Shown here: positions 47,495 through 55,940 of the stretch, in pieces
Layout of the letters: the number at the start of each line of letters is the position of its first letter
Numbering within the stretch: position 1 is the stretch's first letter
Assembly: GCF_002086795.1 (NCBI RefSeq)
Contig: NZ_MVIM01000013.1
Location: forward strand, 62,001-126,000
Length of the DNA: 64,000 nucleotides
Source of the DNA: Mycolicibacterium tusciae
Lineage (GTDB): Bacteria; Actinomycetota; Actinomycetes; Mycobacteriales; Mycobacteriaceae
Reading direction: 5' to 3'
Position numbers and translations under genes: made by a program
The notes under the pieces: generated by a model
Databases searched by the model: none
What the model saw: the letters and a program-made list of their open reading frames with translations, nothing else
Told to the model about the DNA's origin: nothing

Positions 47495-48970
47495 ATGAGC
47501 GAACACCTCGACGTCGTCATCGTGGGAGCCGGGATCTCCGGCATCAGCGCCGCCTGGCACCTGCAGGACCGCTGCCCGACCAAGAGCTATGCGATCCTGG
47601 AGCGCCGCGACAATCTCGGCGGCACCTGGGACCTGTTCAAATACCCCGGGATCCGCTCGGACTCCGACATGTTCACCCTCGGCTTCCGGTTCAAGCCGTG
47701 GACGTCGGAAAAGGCCATCGCCGACGGGCCGTCGATCATGTCCTATCTGAAGGACACGGTTGCCGAGTGCGGCATCGACAAGCACATCCGGTACGGCCAC
47801 CGCGTCCTCGGCGCGGACTGGTCCGACGCCGACAATCGCTGGACCGTCCGCATCGAAGCGGACGGCGAGGTGCGCGAGATCACCGCGTCCTTCCTGTTCG
47901 CCGCCAGTGGCTACTACAACTACGACGAGGGATACTGCCCGGAGTTTGCGGGACGCGACGACTTCGAGGGCACGATCATCCACCCGCAGCACTGGCCGGA
48001 GGACCTGGACTACGTCGGCAAGAAGATCGTCGTGATCGGCAGCGGCGCGACCGCGGTGACTCTCATTCCCGCGCTTGCTAATTCAGGCGCAGGTCATGTC
48101 ACGATGCTGCAGCGCTCGCCGACCTATATCGGTGCGCTGCCTGACGTGGATCCGTTCACCGTCCAGACGAACAAGATGCTGCCGACCAAGGTGGCTTACG
48201 TCCTCAATCGGTGGAAGAGCATCCTCTTCCAGTCCGCCCAGTACCGAATCAGCAGGCGATTCCCGAACTTCATGCGCAAGCAGCTGATGACGATGGCGCA
48301 ACGGCGACTGCCCGAGGGCTATGACGTCGACAAGCATTTCGGCCCGAGGTACAACCCGTGGGACGAGCGGCTGTGTCTGGCGCCGAACGGCGACCTGTTC
48401 AAGACCATCAAGAAGGGCAAGGCCGACGTCGTCACCGACACGATCGAGCGGTTCACCAAGACCGGCATCAAGCTGACCTCGGGCGAGGAGCTGGAGGCCG
48501 ACATCATCGTCACCGCAACGGGTTTGAACCTGCAGCTCTTCGGAGGGGCGGAGATCTCTCGCAACGGCGTACCGATCGAACTGAACGAGACCATGGCCTA
48601 CAAGGGCACGATGTTGACCCACATGCCCAACATGGCGTTCACGATCGGCTACACAAACGCGTCGTGGACGCTGAAGGCAGACTTGGTGTCCGAGTTCTTC
48701 TGCCGGGTGATCAACTACATGGATGCCAAGGGTTTCGACACCGTCGAACCGCAGCATCCGGGAGACAGAGTCGACGAGGCTCCGCTGATGGACTTCACTC
48801 CCGGCTACGTGTTGCGCGCATTGGATTACCTGCCGAAGTCCGGACACATCGCGCCGTGGCGCCTCAAGCAGAACTACCTGCTGGACCTGCGCTTGATCCG
48901 GCGCGGCAAAGTCACCGATGAGGCCCTGCACTTCAGCAAGCACCGGGCGCCGGTGACGGCTTCGGCCTAG
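47495..48970 (+). CDS. ethA: Baeyer-Villiger monooxygenase EthA
   Basis: 491 aa. FAD motif VVIVGAGISGISAAWHL at 8-24; BVMO fingerprint FEGTIIHPQHWPE near 155; NADPH motif IVVIGSGATAVTLIPAL near 180. Nearly collinear with M. tuberculosis EthA, the flavoprotein that activates ethionamide and related thioamides; natural substrates are ketones. No SD is seen; TACGCT (47481-47486) could be a -10 for a near-leaderless transcript. Under EthR control. Confidence 0.96.
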   Translation: MSEHLDVVIVGAGISGISAAWHLQDRCPTKSYAILERRDNLGGTWDLFKYPGIRSDSDMFTLGFRFKPWTSEKAIADGPSIMSYLKDTVAECGIDKHIRYGHRVLGADWSDADNRWTVRIEADGEVREITASFLFAASGYYNYDEGYCPEFAGRDDFEGTIIHPQHWPEDLDYVGKKIVVIGSGATAVTLIPALANSGAGHVTMLQRSPTYIGALPDVDPFTVQTNKMLPTKVAYVLNRWKSILFQSAQYRISRRFPNFMRKQLMTMAQRRLPEGYDVDKHFGPRYNPWDERLCLAPNGDLFKTIKKGKADVVTDTIERFTKTGIKLTSGEELEADIIVTATGLNLQLFGGAEISRNGVPIELNETMAYKGTMLTHMPNMAFTIGYTNASWTLKADLVSEFFCRVINYMDAKGFDTVEPQHPGDRVDEAPLMDFTPGYVLRALDYLPKSGHIAPWRLKQNYLLDLRLIRRGKVTDEALHFSKHRAPVTASA

Positions 48971-48974
48971 AGTC

Positions 48975-49457
48975 TCAGTCTGCAGCGACGACGACAATGC
49001 CGTCGTCGTCGCTGTAGGCGATCTCGCCCGGGGCGAACTCCACGCCGCCGAACTCGACGGCCACATCACGTTGACCGTCACCGGTTTTCGTGCTCTTGCG
49101 GGGGTTGGTGCCCAACGCCTTCACACCGATGTCGAGGGTGCGCAGCGTCGACGAGTCCCGTACCGCACCGTTGATGATGATGCCGACCCAGCCGTTGTCG
49201 ACGGCCAGGCCGGCGATGACGTCACCGACGAGCGCGGCGTGCAGCGAACCCCCGCCGTCGATGACGAGCACACCGCCGTTACCCGGTTGGGACAGTACGG
49301 ATTTCAACAACGCGTTGTCCTCGAAGCACTGCACCGTGGTGATCGGCCCGGCGAACTCGGATCGTCCGCCGAACTGGCGGAACTGCAGATCACAGCTGCG
49401 GACATCCGGGCCGATGTCGTCGACGAGGTCTGCGGTGGGACGGAAATCGATGCTCAC
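48975..49457 (-). CDS. rraA: RraA-like protein (4-hydroxy-4-methyl-2-oxoglutarate aldolase fold)
   Basis: 160 aa from GTG 49457. RraA blocks: FGGRSEFAGPITTVQCFEDN, SQPGNGGVLVIDGGGSLHAALVGD, GWVGIIINGAVRD and LGTNPRKSTKTGDG. Known members inhibit RNase E or act as HMG/CHA aldolases; the DGGGSLHAALVGD and GAVRD motifs are compatible with aldolase ligands. Position equals Rv3853. The GTG overlaps the stop of the MerR gene (GTGA), so the two are one transcript. Confidence 0.93.
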   Translation of the reverse strand: MSIDFRPTADLVDDIGPDVRSCDLQFRQFGGRSEFAGPITTVQCFEDNALLKSVLSQPGNGGVLVIDGGGSLHAALVGDVIAGLAVDNGWVGIIINGAVRDSSTLRTLDIGVKALGTNPRKSTKTGDGQRDVAVEFGGVEFAPGEIAYSDDDGIVVVAAD

Positions 49458-50209
49458 TCGTCGATGTTAGCGATCACGATGTCGCGGACGAACTGCGCCA
49501 AACCCGGCTCGACGTCGTCGTAGTACCGGGTGAATCGTTCGTCGGCCACATACATCTCGACAAGGTTGCGGTGCATCTCACCGCCGAAGTCGTAGAACCT
49601 CTCGATCGACGCACGATGCCGGGCGACCAGTTCGTCGGCCACCTGGGACCCCGGTTGGACGCCGTCGCGCTTGGCCTCGGCCAGCGCCTGCAGCAACGCG
49701 TCACCCTCTGCCTTGATGTCGATCCAGTCCTGCTTGGTGAGCGCCGCGGCCCGCTGCTGCGACTGTTTCCACGCGTCGGTCTGCCCCCAACGCTGTTCAG
49801 CCTCGACGGCGTACTCCTCCCCGAACGCGGTAGTGCCGAATATCTCGATCTGTTCCTCCGCGGTCAGCTGAATACCGCTGCGGTGTGCGCTCATCAGTTC
49901 CTCCACTGCCTTGATCGTGTGTTGCAGCCGGTCGGCCTGGTCCAGCAGCAGCCGGTGCTGCCGCCGGAGGTGTTCGAGCACATCGGCATCGCCGTCGTCC
50001 AGCAGTGCTCGGATGTCCTCGAGTGGCAGCCCGACGGAGCGGTACACCAGCACCAAGTGCAGCCGTTCGATATCGGCGTCGGTGTAACCGCGGTACCCCG
50101 CCGGGGTGCGGACGCTCGGCACCACCAGACCGATGTGGTCGTAATGGTGCAGGGTGCGTACCGAGACGGCGGTGAGTGCGGCTACCGCTCCGACGGTCTT
50201 GGCGTTCAT
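49454..50209 (-). CDS. TipA-like MerR-family regulator
   Basis: 251 aa. N-terminal MerR HTH (AVAALTAVSVRTLHHYDHIG, then RTPAGYRGYTDADIERL), a coiled-coil, and a C-terminal TipAS drug-binding domain (about 110-251; YVADERFTRYYDDVEPGLAQ). TipAS proteins sense thiopeptides and other bulky drugs. The promoter has the 19-bp spacer and dyad of MerR targets, so it activates itself and rraA. No obvious SD; the -10 is 6 nt from the ATG, hence leaderless. Absent at this place in M. tuberculosis. Confidence 0.92.
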   Translation of the reverse strand: MNAKTVGAVAALTAVSVRTLHHYDHIGLVVPSVRTPAGYRGYTDADIERLHLVLVYRSVGLPLEDIRALLDDGDADVLEHLRRQHRLLLDQADRLQHTIKAVEELMSAHRSGIQLTAEEQIEIFGTTAFGEEYAVEAEQRWGQTDAWKQSQQRAAALTKQDWIDIKAEGDALLQALAEAKRDGVQPGSQVADELVARHRASIERFYDFGGEMHRNLVEMYVADERFTRYYDDVEPGLAQFVRDIVIANIDE

Positions 50210-50215
50210 GACACC

Positions 50216-50246
50216 ACTATCGACCCTGACGTCGCGTGAGGGTCAA
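50216..50246 (-). promoter_or_regulatory. MerR-type promoter/operator of the TipA-like gene
   Basis: On the minus strand: -35 TTGACC (50246-50241), a 19-bp spacer, -10 GATAGT (50221-50216). Perfect arms GACCCT and AGGGTC (50222-50244) lie in the spacer. A 19-bp spacer carrying a dyad is the hallmark of MerR-activated promoters. The ATG begins 6 nt after the -10. Confidence 0.85.
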
Positions 50247-50257
50247 GAGAATTCGGT

Positions 50258-50821
50258 TCAGCCCTCGTCAGAGCCGCGACGCATGATCAGCACTACGAGG
50301 ATGGCCAGCACACCGGCGGCGATCGCCGCTGCGATCGGCAGCCGGGAAGGCTCGGGCCCGATGAACGGCACCGGCGCGGGCCCGGCGACCGGGTTGCTCG
50401 CGGTGGCGACGGTGGCCTTGGCCTTGGCCGCGGCTTCACGCGCGGCTGCGGTGAGATCGCCGTTGGTATCCGCGAGCTTCGGCGGTGCCGGCGTCTTGGC
50501 GGGAGCGTCCTTGGCCGGGGCCTTCTTCGCGGCTTTCTTGGCCGGGGTGGCCTTCTTCGCGGGGGCGGCTTTCTTCGCAGCCTTGGCCGGGGCCTTCTTG
50601 GCAGGAGTCTTCTTCGCGCCCTTGGCGGGGGCCTTGGCCGGCTGCGCTGACGGTGGCGGCGGTGCTGCGGGTGGCTGCGCTGCCGGTGGCGGTGCTGCGG
50701 GTGGCTGCCCGGCGGGGGCGGCCGGTGGCGTGGGCGCAGGCGGCGGCGTGGACCCAGGCGGCGTGGACCCAGGCGGCGTGGACTGGGCCCCTTCGTCTGG
50801 TCGGTCCTGCTGGTCTGCCAT
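50258..50821 (-). CDS. hns: Membrane-anchored histone-like protein Hns (Rv3852-like)
   Basis: 187 aa starting MADQQDRPDEG (SD AAGGAG). Residues 10-65 are Pro/Ala/Gly-rich with a TPPGS repeat. A Lys/Ala/Pro histone-H1-like tract (PAKKAPAKAAKKAAPAKKAT) follows at about 65-115. Then TNGDLTAAAREAAAKAKATV and a C-terminal membrane helix IAAAIAAGVLAILVVLIM. M. tuberculosis Rv3852 has the same order and tethers DNA to the membrane. The proline-rich expansion is longer here. Confidence 0.88.
   Translation of the reverse strand: MADQQDRPDEGAQSTPPGSTPPGSTPPPAPTPPAAPAGQPPAAPPPAAQPPAAPPPPSAQPAKAPAKGAKKTPAKKAPAKAAKKAAPAKKATPAKKAAKKAPAKDAPAKTPAPPKLADTNGDLTAAAREAAAKAKATVATASNPVAGPAPVPFIGPEPSRLPIAAAIAAGVLAILVVLIMRRGSDEG
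50742..50783. repeat. 15-bp tandem repeat inside hns
   Basis: About 2.8 copies of a 15-bp unit (GGCGTGGACCCAGGC phase), encoding the TPPGS pentapeptide repeat. In frame and likely to vary in copy number between strains. Confidence 0.7.
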
Positions 50822-50912
50822 CGGCTGCTCCTTTGCAGTGTCGTGTCTGCGCGCGTCCGGCGTCAGCGCGGGTACCGGCATTGGCCCCCATCATGCCAGG
50901 TCGGCTATAGCG

Positions 50913-51836
50913 CTAACCGGTGGCGGCCAGACCGGCCGCCAGAGCGAGCGCCACGGCCATCACCGCCAATTCGACCAATGAGCGGGATCGCGACAGCACG
51001 GCGGTGCTTCGGTGCGTCCGTGCCGCGGGAACCCAGATCGTGCGGTTACGCCAGCCCATCACCATCAGCACCGCCGCCACCGCCACCTTGGCCGTCAGCA
51101 GCCGGCCGTAGCCGGTGGAGTACAACTCGGCGGGCGACCCGAGCCGGTCGACCGCCGCCACCGCGCCGCCGAGCAGCAGCGCCAGGACACACCACAGGGA
51201 CAACTGGGAGAATCGCGGCAGCACGCGCGCCCACTGACCGCGATGGTCGACCGTCAGCACCAGGCCCGCCAGCGCACCGCACCACAGCGCGGCCGCCAGC
51301 GTGTGAACGGCCAGCGCCAGACCGCCGAGCGCGCTTTCGAAGAAGTGACCCGTGACCAGGCGGCTCGTCAGGCCGACCGCGGAAAGACCGACCACCACGA
51401 CATTGACCGCCGCGGTACGCGGCGCCGCGACCGTTGCCACACATAGCGCTGCGGCGGCCGCAACAGCGAGGATCCCGGCGCGCCCCGCCGCGGTGTCCAC
51501 CGCGAAATCGATGGTCGTCGATGCGCCCAGTCGCCAGACCGGGACCGCGCCGGCTTGGGCAGCCACGGCGATCAGTCGGCCGAGTTCGGCCACCAGCCAA
51601 ACCGCGCCCGCGGCGGACAACGGCACGGTGGTGCGACCGACGAATTCGCGGCGGTGGCGCTCGTCATCGAGCATCGGCACGACCGCGAGCCCGAGACAGA
51701 CGACCGCCGCGCAGTCGGCGACCGCACGTACGAGCGTCACCGGCAGTGAGTTCTGCGGGTACGCCAGCGCCCACGCCACCACCGACGCGGCGACCACCAC
51801 CAGCGTCCCGCCGGCCAGCGCCGCGGAACGTCTCAC
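50913..51836 (-). CDS. copD: CopD-like copper-resistance membrane protein
   Basis: 307 aa from GTG 51836, overlapping copC as GTGA. Eight or so helices; the CopD pattern includes GHFFESALGGLALAVHTLAAALWCGALAGL with two His in the membrane, and YSTGYGRLLTAKVAVAAVLM. It probably moves copper delivered by CopC. Not at this place in M. tuberculosis (hns is followed there by Rv3851). Confidence 0.88.
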   Translation of the reverse strand: MRRSAALAGGTLVVVAASVVAWALAYPQNSLPVTLVRAVADCAAVVCLGLAVVPMLDDERHRREFVGRTTVPLSAAGAVWLVAELGRLIAVAAQAGAVPVWRLGASTTIDFAVDTAAGRAGILAVAAAAALCVATVAAPRTAAVNVVVVGLSAVGLTSRLVTGHFFESALGGLALAVHTLAAALWCGALAGLVLTVDHRGQWARVLPRFSQLSLWCVLALLLGGAVAAVDRLGSPAELYSTGYGRLLTAKVAVAAVLMVMGWRNRTIWVPAARTHRSTAVLSRSRSLVELAVMAVALALAAGLAATG

Positions 51837-52375
51837 GTCCGGCGCCGCGCCGCCCACAGAACACCGGCACCGACGATCAGTACGGCGCCGACGTAGAAGG
51901 GCCACACCGGAACTCCGCCGTCGTCCTCGGATGTACCGGACGAATCAGCGGCCGGTGGCGCGGCACCGGCAGGCGGTCCGGCGACACCGCTACCCGCCGC
52001 AGTCAGCTGAAACGACCACGAGCCCGAGACGACATGGCCATCGGCCGATGTGGCGCGATAGTTCACGGTGTATCTGCCCGAGGGGCCGAGCGGACGGACC
52101 CCGACGCTGATGACGGTGCCGTCGACCGCCGGCTCACCGGTGGACCACAGGTTGCCGTCGGGACCGACCACCGTCATCGCCGCGAACTGGGGTTGCATCT
52201 CTTCGTTGAACGTCGCGCTGACCCGGTCCGGTGCCTGCGGCAGTGAGGCATTCTCGCCGGGGTCGGACGCGATTAGGGCGGCGTGCGCGGCAGCGACACC
52301 GGCATTGCCCAGTGTTCCCACCGCCAGGCCGAATATCAGAACCGCGACGGCGGCAAGGTGCGTAGCAGCTCTCAT
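51833..52375 (-). CDS. copC: CopC-like periplasmic copper-binding protein with C-terminal anchor
   Basis: 180 aa. Signal peptide ends in VAAAHAAL; the His directly after it is the N-terminal copper ligand of CopC. Further features are FNEEMQPQFAAMTV and SADGHVVSGSWSFQL with the second His/Asp site. A Gly/Ala/Pro linker leads to a C-terminal helix and RRR, so it is membrane-tethered, unlike free CopC. Works with CopD downstream. Confidence 0.9.
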   Translation of the reverse strand: MRAATHLAAVAVLIFGLAVGTLGNAGVAAAHAALIASDPGENASLPQAPDRVSATFNEEMQPQFAAMTVVGPDGNLWSTGEPAVDGTVISVGVRPLGPSGRYTVNYRATSADGHVVSGSWSFQLTAAGSGVAGPPAGAAPPAADSSGTSEDDGGVPVWPFYVGAVLIVGAGVLWAARRRT

Positions 52376-52390
52376 TCGATTGTGCGCACG

Positions 52391-53044
52391 TCAGACCAGG
52401 CCGAGCCGGGCCATCAAGTCGGCGTCGATGCCGTCGAGTTGCTTGGCGATGGCGGCGTGGGCCGAACGGCGCTGCGCGAGTGGCATGTTCTCCGCCGCGG
52501 CGACGGCGGCCGACAGATCACCGAGGCGATCGGTGATTGCCGCGACGAACTGTTTCGTTTCGGCGTCCTTGGGCTTCTTCTCGGCGACCATCCGCAGCGA
52601 CTGCTCGGCACCGGCGATCCGCGCCGAGAGTTCCCCGCCTTGGCCGGAGAACTGACCGAGCTGGCTCAGCGGAACACCCAGGCGGGCAGCGCGGCGCTCG
52701 TCGGCGTAACCACGCGCTGCGATAGAGGCCCGGTACACCAGCGGCACCGCCACCGGTGCGAGCAGCCGGGTGATCGTGAGGGCGCGGCGAATTCTGGTGG
52801 GCGAGAACAACTTACCTTCGCGCGCGGCCTTCAGCTGCAGGTCCGCGACCTTGAGCGCGGCCCGGTCGGTCTCGCGCTGGGCCCTGAGTTGAGCCTTCAG
52901 GGCGCGCGTTTCCGACCGGTGCTCGGCCTTGATGCGGCGAGCTTCGTTCTTGGCCGCCAGTCTGGCCTCGAGTTTCGCCTTCGCCTTGATGGCGCGGGCC
53001 TCGGCCTTTCGGGTGGCGCGGGTTTTGCGCTTGAACAGGCTCAT
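52391..53044 (-). CDS. Coiled-coil basic protein (Rv3850-like, DUF6474-like)
   Basis: 217 aa starting MSLFKRKTRATRK. The first 85 residues are strongly charged helices rich in Ala/Lys/Arg/Glu (EARAIKAKAKLEARLAAKNE). A hydrophobic patch follows at about 100-120 (ALTITRLLAPVAVPLVYRAS), then a helical C-terminal half. Position and length equal Rv3850 of M. tuberculosis, which lies next to espR; function unknown. 15 bp from copC, so copCD may read through from it. Confidence 0.8.
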   Translation of the reverse strand: MSLFKRKTRATRKAEARAIKAKAKLEARLAAKNEARRIKAEHRSETRALKAQLRAQRETDRAALKVADLQLKAAREGKLFSPTRIRRALTITRLLAPVAVPLVYRASIAARGYADERRAARLGVPLSQLGQFSGQGGELSARIAGAEQSLRMVAEKKPKDAETKQFVAAITDRLGDLSAAVAAAENMPLAQRRSAHAAIAKQLDGIDADLMARLGLV

Positions 53045-53200
53045 CCCAGCAGTCTCCCGGTCGCGTTGTCGATGCCGCACAACACTATCTCCCGGTGCGT
53101 GTCACCCGTGGCCCTGGCCCGAGACGATGCCGATTTGGTCGTGGGCAAACCGGCCAACGCACCTGTGCGACAATCGCTTGACGGCAAATCCGCAGCGGCG

Positions 53201-54175
53201 ATGCGTGTGATGGGTGGTGCAGAAGTGGGTTCGCGTGTGGGCATCGCCGCGGCCGGCTTCCTCGTCGCTTACGGGTTGTTGGTCGGCGGTGCCGGCAATA
53301 TTCCTGCGAATGCGACCCCGGCGCCCGGCTCAGTCTCGGCCGACGACGGGGATGACGGCAGGACCGAATCCGGGCAAGACGGGGGAGCCCCGTCGGCGGC
53401 CCGGCCGGGCGGCCGTGGCCACGCGTCGCCGGGCGCCGGATCTCGAGGGGACGAGCCAGACGGTCGTAAGCCGCGTGAACGCAAATACGGAAGCGGACGC
53501 GTGCCCCATCAGAAGCCGCAGACCGAGGACGGCGGTGACGCCGAAACGCCGCCCAAAGAGCCACCACGGGAAGAACCGCCCGGCGAGGAAGATCCCGACG
53601 ACTGCTGGCCATGGCCACCCGGACCGCGGCCCGACCCGTCGCCCCCCGGTAACGGTGGAGGTGCGGGCCCCCCTATCCGGCCGCCGGCGGGTCGGCCGCA
53701 TGCGCCGCCGATGCAACTGCCGCCACATCTGCTGCCCGAGCACACGCCGTCGCAGCCGGGCGTGGTCGACGCCGAACCCGGCATCGGCATCGCCGCGCCG
53801 CAACTTCCGGTCGCGCCGATCGCCCTACCCATCGTCGTGGCGCCCCCGGTGGCACTCCCTGGTGGCGCAGCTCCGCGCGGGCTACCGACCGAGCCGGTCC
53901 CGGCGTCGCCGCGCGGACCCGCGACCGAACCGCCCGCCGGGCGGCAGGCGCCGCCTGCCGAGACGGCCAGCAACGTCGCGGCCCCACCCCCGTCATACCG
54001 CGCCGGGTACACCGAATACCTGCGCAACGCAGGGATTTCACAGGTTGCCCTCGTGGCGGCACCGGGGCTCGCAGGCATGGTGCTTCTCACCGGTGTCGGT
54101 GGCCTCGTCGGCTACCGACAGGCAAAGGCGGGGCACGCGGTACGCGCCGGAGGCGCCGCAAGATTTGTGGACTGA
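53201..54175 (+). CDS. Proline-rich exported protein with C-terminal membrane anchor
   Basis: 324 aa. An N-terminal hydrophobic stretch (VGIAAAGFLVAYGLLVGGAG) acts as signal or anchor. About 200 residues of disordered Pro/Gly/Asp/Arg-rich sequence follow with one Cys (DDCWPWPPGPRP). A tail SYRAGYTEYLRNAGISQVAL precedes a second membrane helix ending in RQAKAGH. Start uncertain: ATG 53201 or 53210, neither with SD. No family recognised; mycobacteria have many such disordered envelope proteins. Absent from the Rv3849-Rv3850 interval of M. tuberculosis. Confidence 0.65.
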   Translation: MRVMGGAEVGSRVGIAAAGFLVAYGLLVGGAGNIPANATPAPGSVSADDGDDGRTESGQDGGAPSAARPGGRGHASPGAGSRGDEPDGRKPRERKYGSGRVPHQKPQTEDGGDAETPPKEPPREEPPGEEDPDDCWPWPPGPRPDPSPPGNGGGAGPPIRPPAGRPHAPPMQLPPHLLPEHTPSQPGVVDAEPGIGIAAPQLPVAPIALPIVVAPPVALPGGAAPRGLPTEPVPASPRGPATEPPAGRQAPPAETASNVAAPPPSYRAGYTEYLRNAGISQVALVAAPGLAGMVLLTGVGGLVGYRQAKAGHAVRAGGAARFVD

Positions 54176-54242
54176 ACTGTCGGGGAACCGCTGCTTCGGC
54201 GGCCCGAACAGCGCATAGTGGATTGGTCGAAAGGGGGAACGT

Positions 54243-54734
54243 ATGCCCGCCAGCCGCAACGTCACCCGTGCCGTGAGTGCGGTCCTGGACCTCGCTCCGC
54301 GCCACGGGGAGGTGTCGCTCACCCGGCTAGTCGATGCGGTCGGTAAGGACAGGGGGCGTCCGATCGAGCTGAAGACAGCCGATTTGCCGCCCGGGGTGTG
54401 CGGGCAATGGCGTCAATACGCCGATCGCGACGTCTTTCTGATTCAGAAGGGCCTGCCGGCATGGGACCGCACCCTCGCACATGAGCTCGGCCACTTGGTC
54501 CTCGGGCACGAGGGCATGCCGGTTGTCGAGGCCGCCCTGGAGAACACCGAGATGGCCAGCTCCGAGTTGATCGGCTACATGCTGAACCAGCGCACCGGAT
54601 GTATGGGACCCAATGGCGAAGACGCGGAGCAGGAAGCCGAGGACTTCGCGGCGCTGCTGCTGTATCGGTTGGGGCGGTTGCCCTCCGATCGCGCCTCCAT
54701 CGTCCAGGTCCGGCTCGGAGAGGCGTTTGGTTGA
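54243..54734 (+). CDS. ImmA/IrrE-type zinc metallopeptidase
   Basis: 163 aa. The zinc motif is AHELGHLVLGHEG (HExxH) near residue 80, with a downstream acidic helix EDAEQEAEDFAALLL that supplies the third ligand Glu. N-terminal helical segment about 1-50. ImmA-type proteases inactivate XRE-family repressors by cleavage. It overlaps the MAB_1171c-type gene by 4 nt (TTGA). The nearby XRE protein is EspR, on the other strand. Confidence 0.88.
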   Translation: MPASRNVTRAVSAVLDLAPRHGEVSLTRLVDAVGKDRGRPIELKTADLPPGVCGQWRQYADRDVFLIQKGLPAWDRTLAHELGHLVLGHEGMPVVEAALENTEMASSELIGYMLNQRTGCMGPNGEDAEQEAEDFAALLLYRLGRLPSDRASIVQVRLGEAFG

Positions 54735-55903
54735 TCATCTGGGTGATCGCCGGTCTGCTCGGATTGGCCACCGGTTTACGTATCGGATGGGCGCTGGTCA
54801 ACAAGCAATCACTGGTGAGCACCGCGATGATCCTCGCGCTGGGAAGCCTCGGGTTGGTCGCCGCACTGAACTGGCAGCCCCTGACGCTCCTCGTCGACAC
54901 CGTCCTGCGGTGGCCGAACATCTCGATGGGCCTGTCGCAGGTGGCGCTCGTGATGTGCGCGGCGGGCAGCTGCGTGATGATCACCACCGTCGCGTCCGGG
55001 CGTAAGCCGGCCACCATCCGCAGGATCGCGCTCGCGCAGTACACCGTCGCGGTTGTCATCGCGGTGGTGAGCCTGGTGACGTTCTTCTCGGCGGAGCAGC
55101 AGCCGGAGATGGCGCCCGAGGAGTATCTGCAGCGGACCCTGGCCGCGGACGGCAACTCGCTGCCCTGGCTGTTGCCGCTGCTGTACGTACTGCTGGCGCT
55201 GACGCTGGTGTCGTGGGCCGGACTGCGGTACTCGAACCGCAGCCGTCGCGGCAGGGCGTTGTTCGTGTTCACGGTCGGCATCGTGCTGATCGTCTTCGCG
55301 TCGGGATTCTTTTTCTTCCGGGCCGTGGGCCGGACCGGACCCGTGGGGGTGGGCGCCGCGGCCACCCTGCTCGGATGCGCGATGCTGGTGGTCGCCGCGG
55401 GCTCGCTGCTGCCGAGCATCGAGGACTGGTTCGGTGCGCGCCGCGAGCTCAGGGTGATCCAGCCGCTGCTGGGCGAACTGGGGCGCCGGCATCCGGATGT
55501 CGGAATCGGCGTGCGTCCCCGCGGTCCGCTCGCGTTCCGGGTGGCCGAACGGATGTCGTTGATCTCGGATGCGTTGTTCCTGGAGGCGACGGCTGCCGAT
55601 GTCACGCGAAAGCGGGTAGGCCCGACCGGTGCGCTCGCCGATCGTGACGCCGAGGAGGACGACGGCGACATCGACGGGGAGGACGCCGAGATGGAGCCGC
55701 CACCGGTGTCACCCGAGGAGCAGGCGCACGCCGTCGCGCTGTGGATCTACGCCGGCCGCGAGGGTGCACGGAAAAACGGGGACCCGAAGTTCCCCGGTTT
55801 GAGATGGTTGCGGCAGCCCAGCGTCTACTCGGACCGCGAATGGATCCTCGAGATTGCCACGCAGTACCGCACGCTCGTGAGGTCAGAGAAGTCTTCTACA
55901 TAA
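54731..55903 (+). CDS. MAB_1171c-family membrane protein (DUF6545-like)
   Basis: 390 aa from TTG 54731 in a TTGA overlap (GTG 54743 also possible). Seven or so helices fill the first 230 residues, starting IIWVIAGLLGLATGLRIGWA; the cytoplasmic C-terminal 160 residues contain LLGELGRRHPDVGIG and an acidic loop (DAEEDDGDIDGEDAEME). This family is usually encoded beside ImmA-like proteases and XRE regulators in actinobacteria; it is called a putative transporter, without proof. It converges on espR. Confidence 0.82.
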   Translation: MIIWVIAGLLGLATGLRIGWALVNKQSLVSTAMILALGSLGLVAALNWQPLTLLVDTVLRWPNISMGLSQVALVMCAAGSCVMITTVASGRKPATIRRIALAQYTVAVVIAVVSLVTFFSAEQQPEMAPEEYLQRTLAADGNSLPWLLPLLYVLLALTLVSWAGLRYSNRSRRGRALFVFTVGIVLIVFASGFFFFRAVGRTGPVGVGAAATLLGCAMLVVAAGSLLPSIEDWFGARRELRVIQPLLGELGRRHPDVGIGVRPRGPLAFRVAERMSLISDALFLEATAADVTRKRVGPTGALADRDAEEDDGDIDGEDAEMEPPPVSPEEQAHAVALWIYAGREGARKNGDPKFPGLRWLRQPSVYSDREWILEIATQYRTLVRSEKSST

Positions 55904-55910
55904 CGACTTC

Positions 55911-55931
55911 GCCGGCAACCGTAATGCCGGC
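55911..55931. terminator. Small hairpin between convergent genes
   Basis: GCCGGC arms (55911-55916, 55926-55931) with a 9-nt loop, in the 37 bp between the MAB_1171c-type gene and espR, both of which end here. Short stem, so weak support as a bidirectional terminator. Confidence 0.35.
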
Positions 55932-55940
55932 CACGGCGGG

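Noticed and set aside
48983..49014. 13-bp perfect hairpin downstream of ethA
   Set aside because: Arises from codon repeats (Asp-Asp-Asp and Val-Val-Val) at the rraA C-terminus; no U-run. May help terminate ethA but is not independent evidence.
50500..50660. Repetitive DNA that might be a CRISPR or mobile repeat
   Set aside because: It encodes the in-frame Lys/Ala/Pro tract of Hns.
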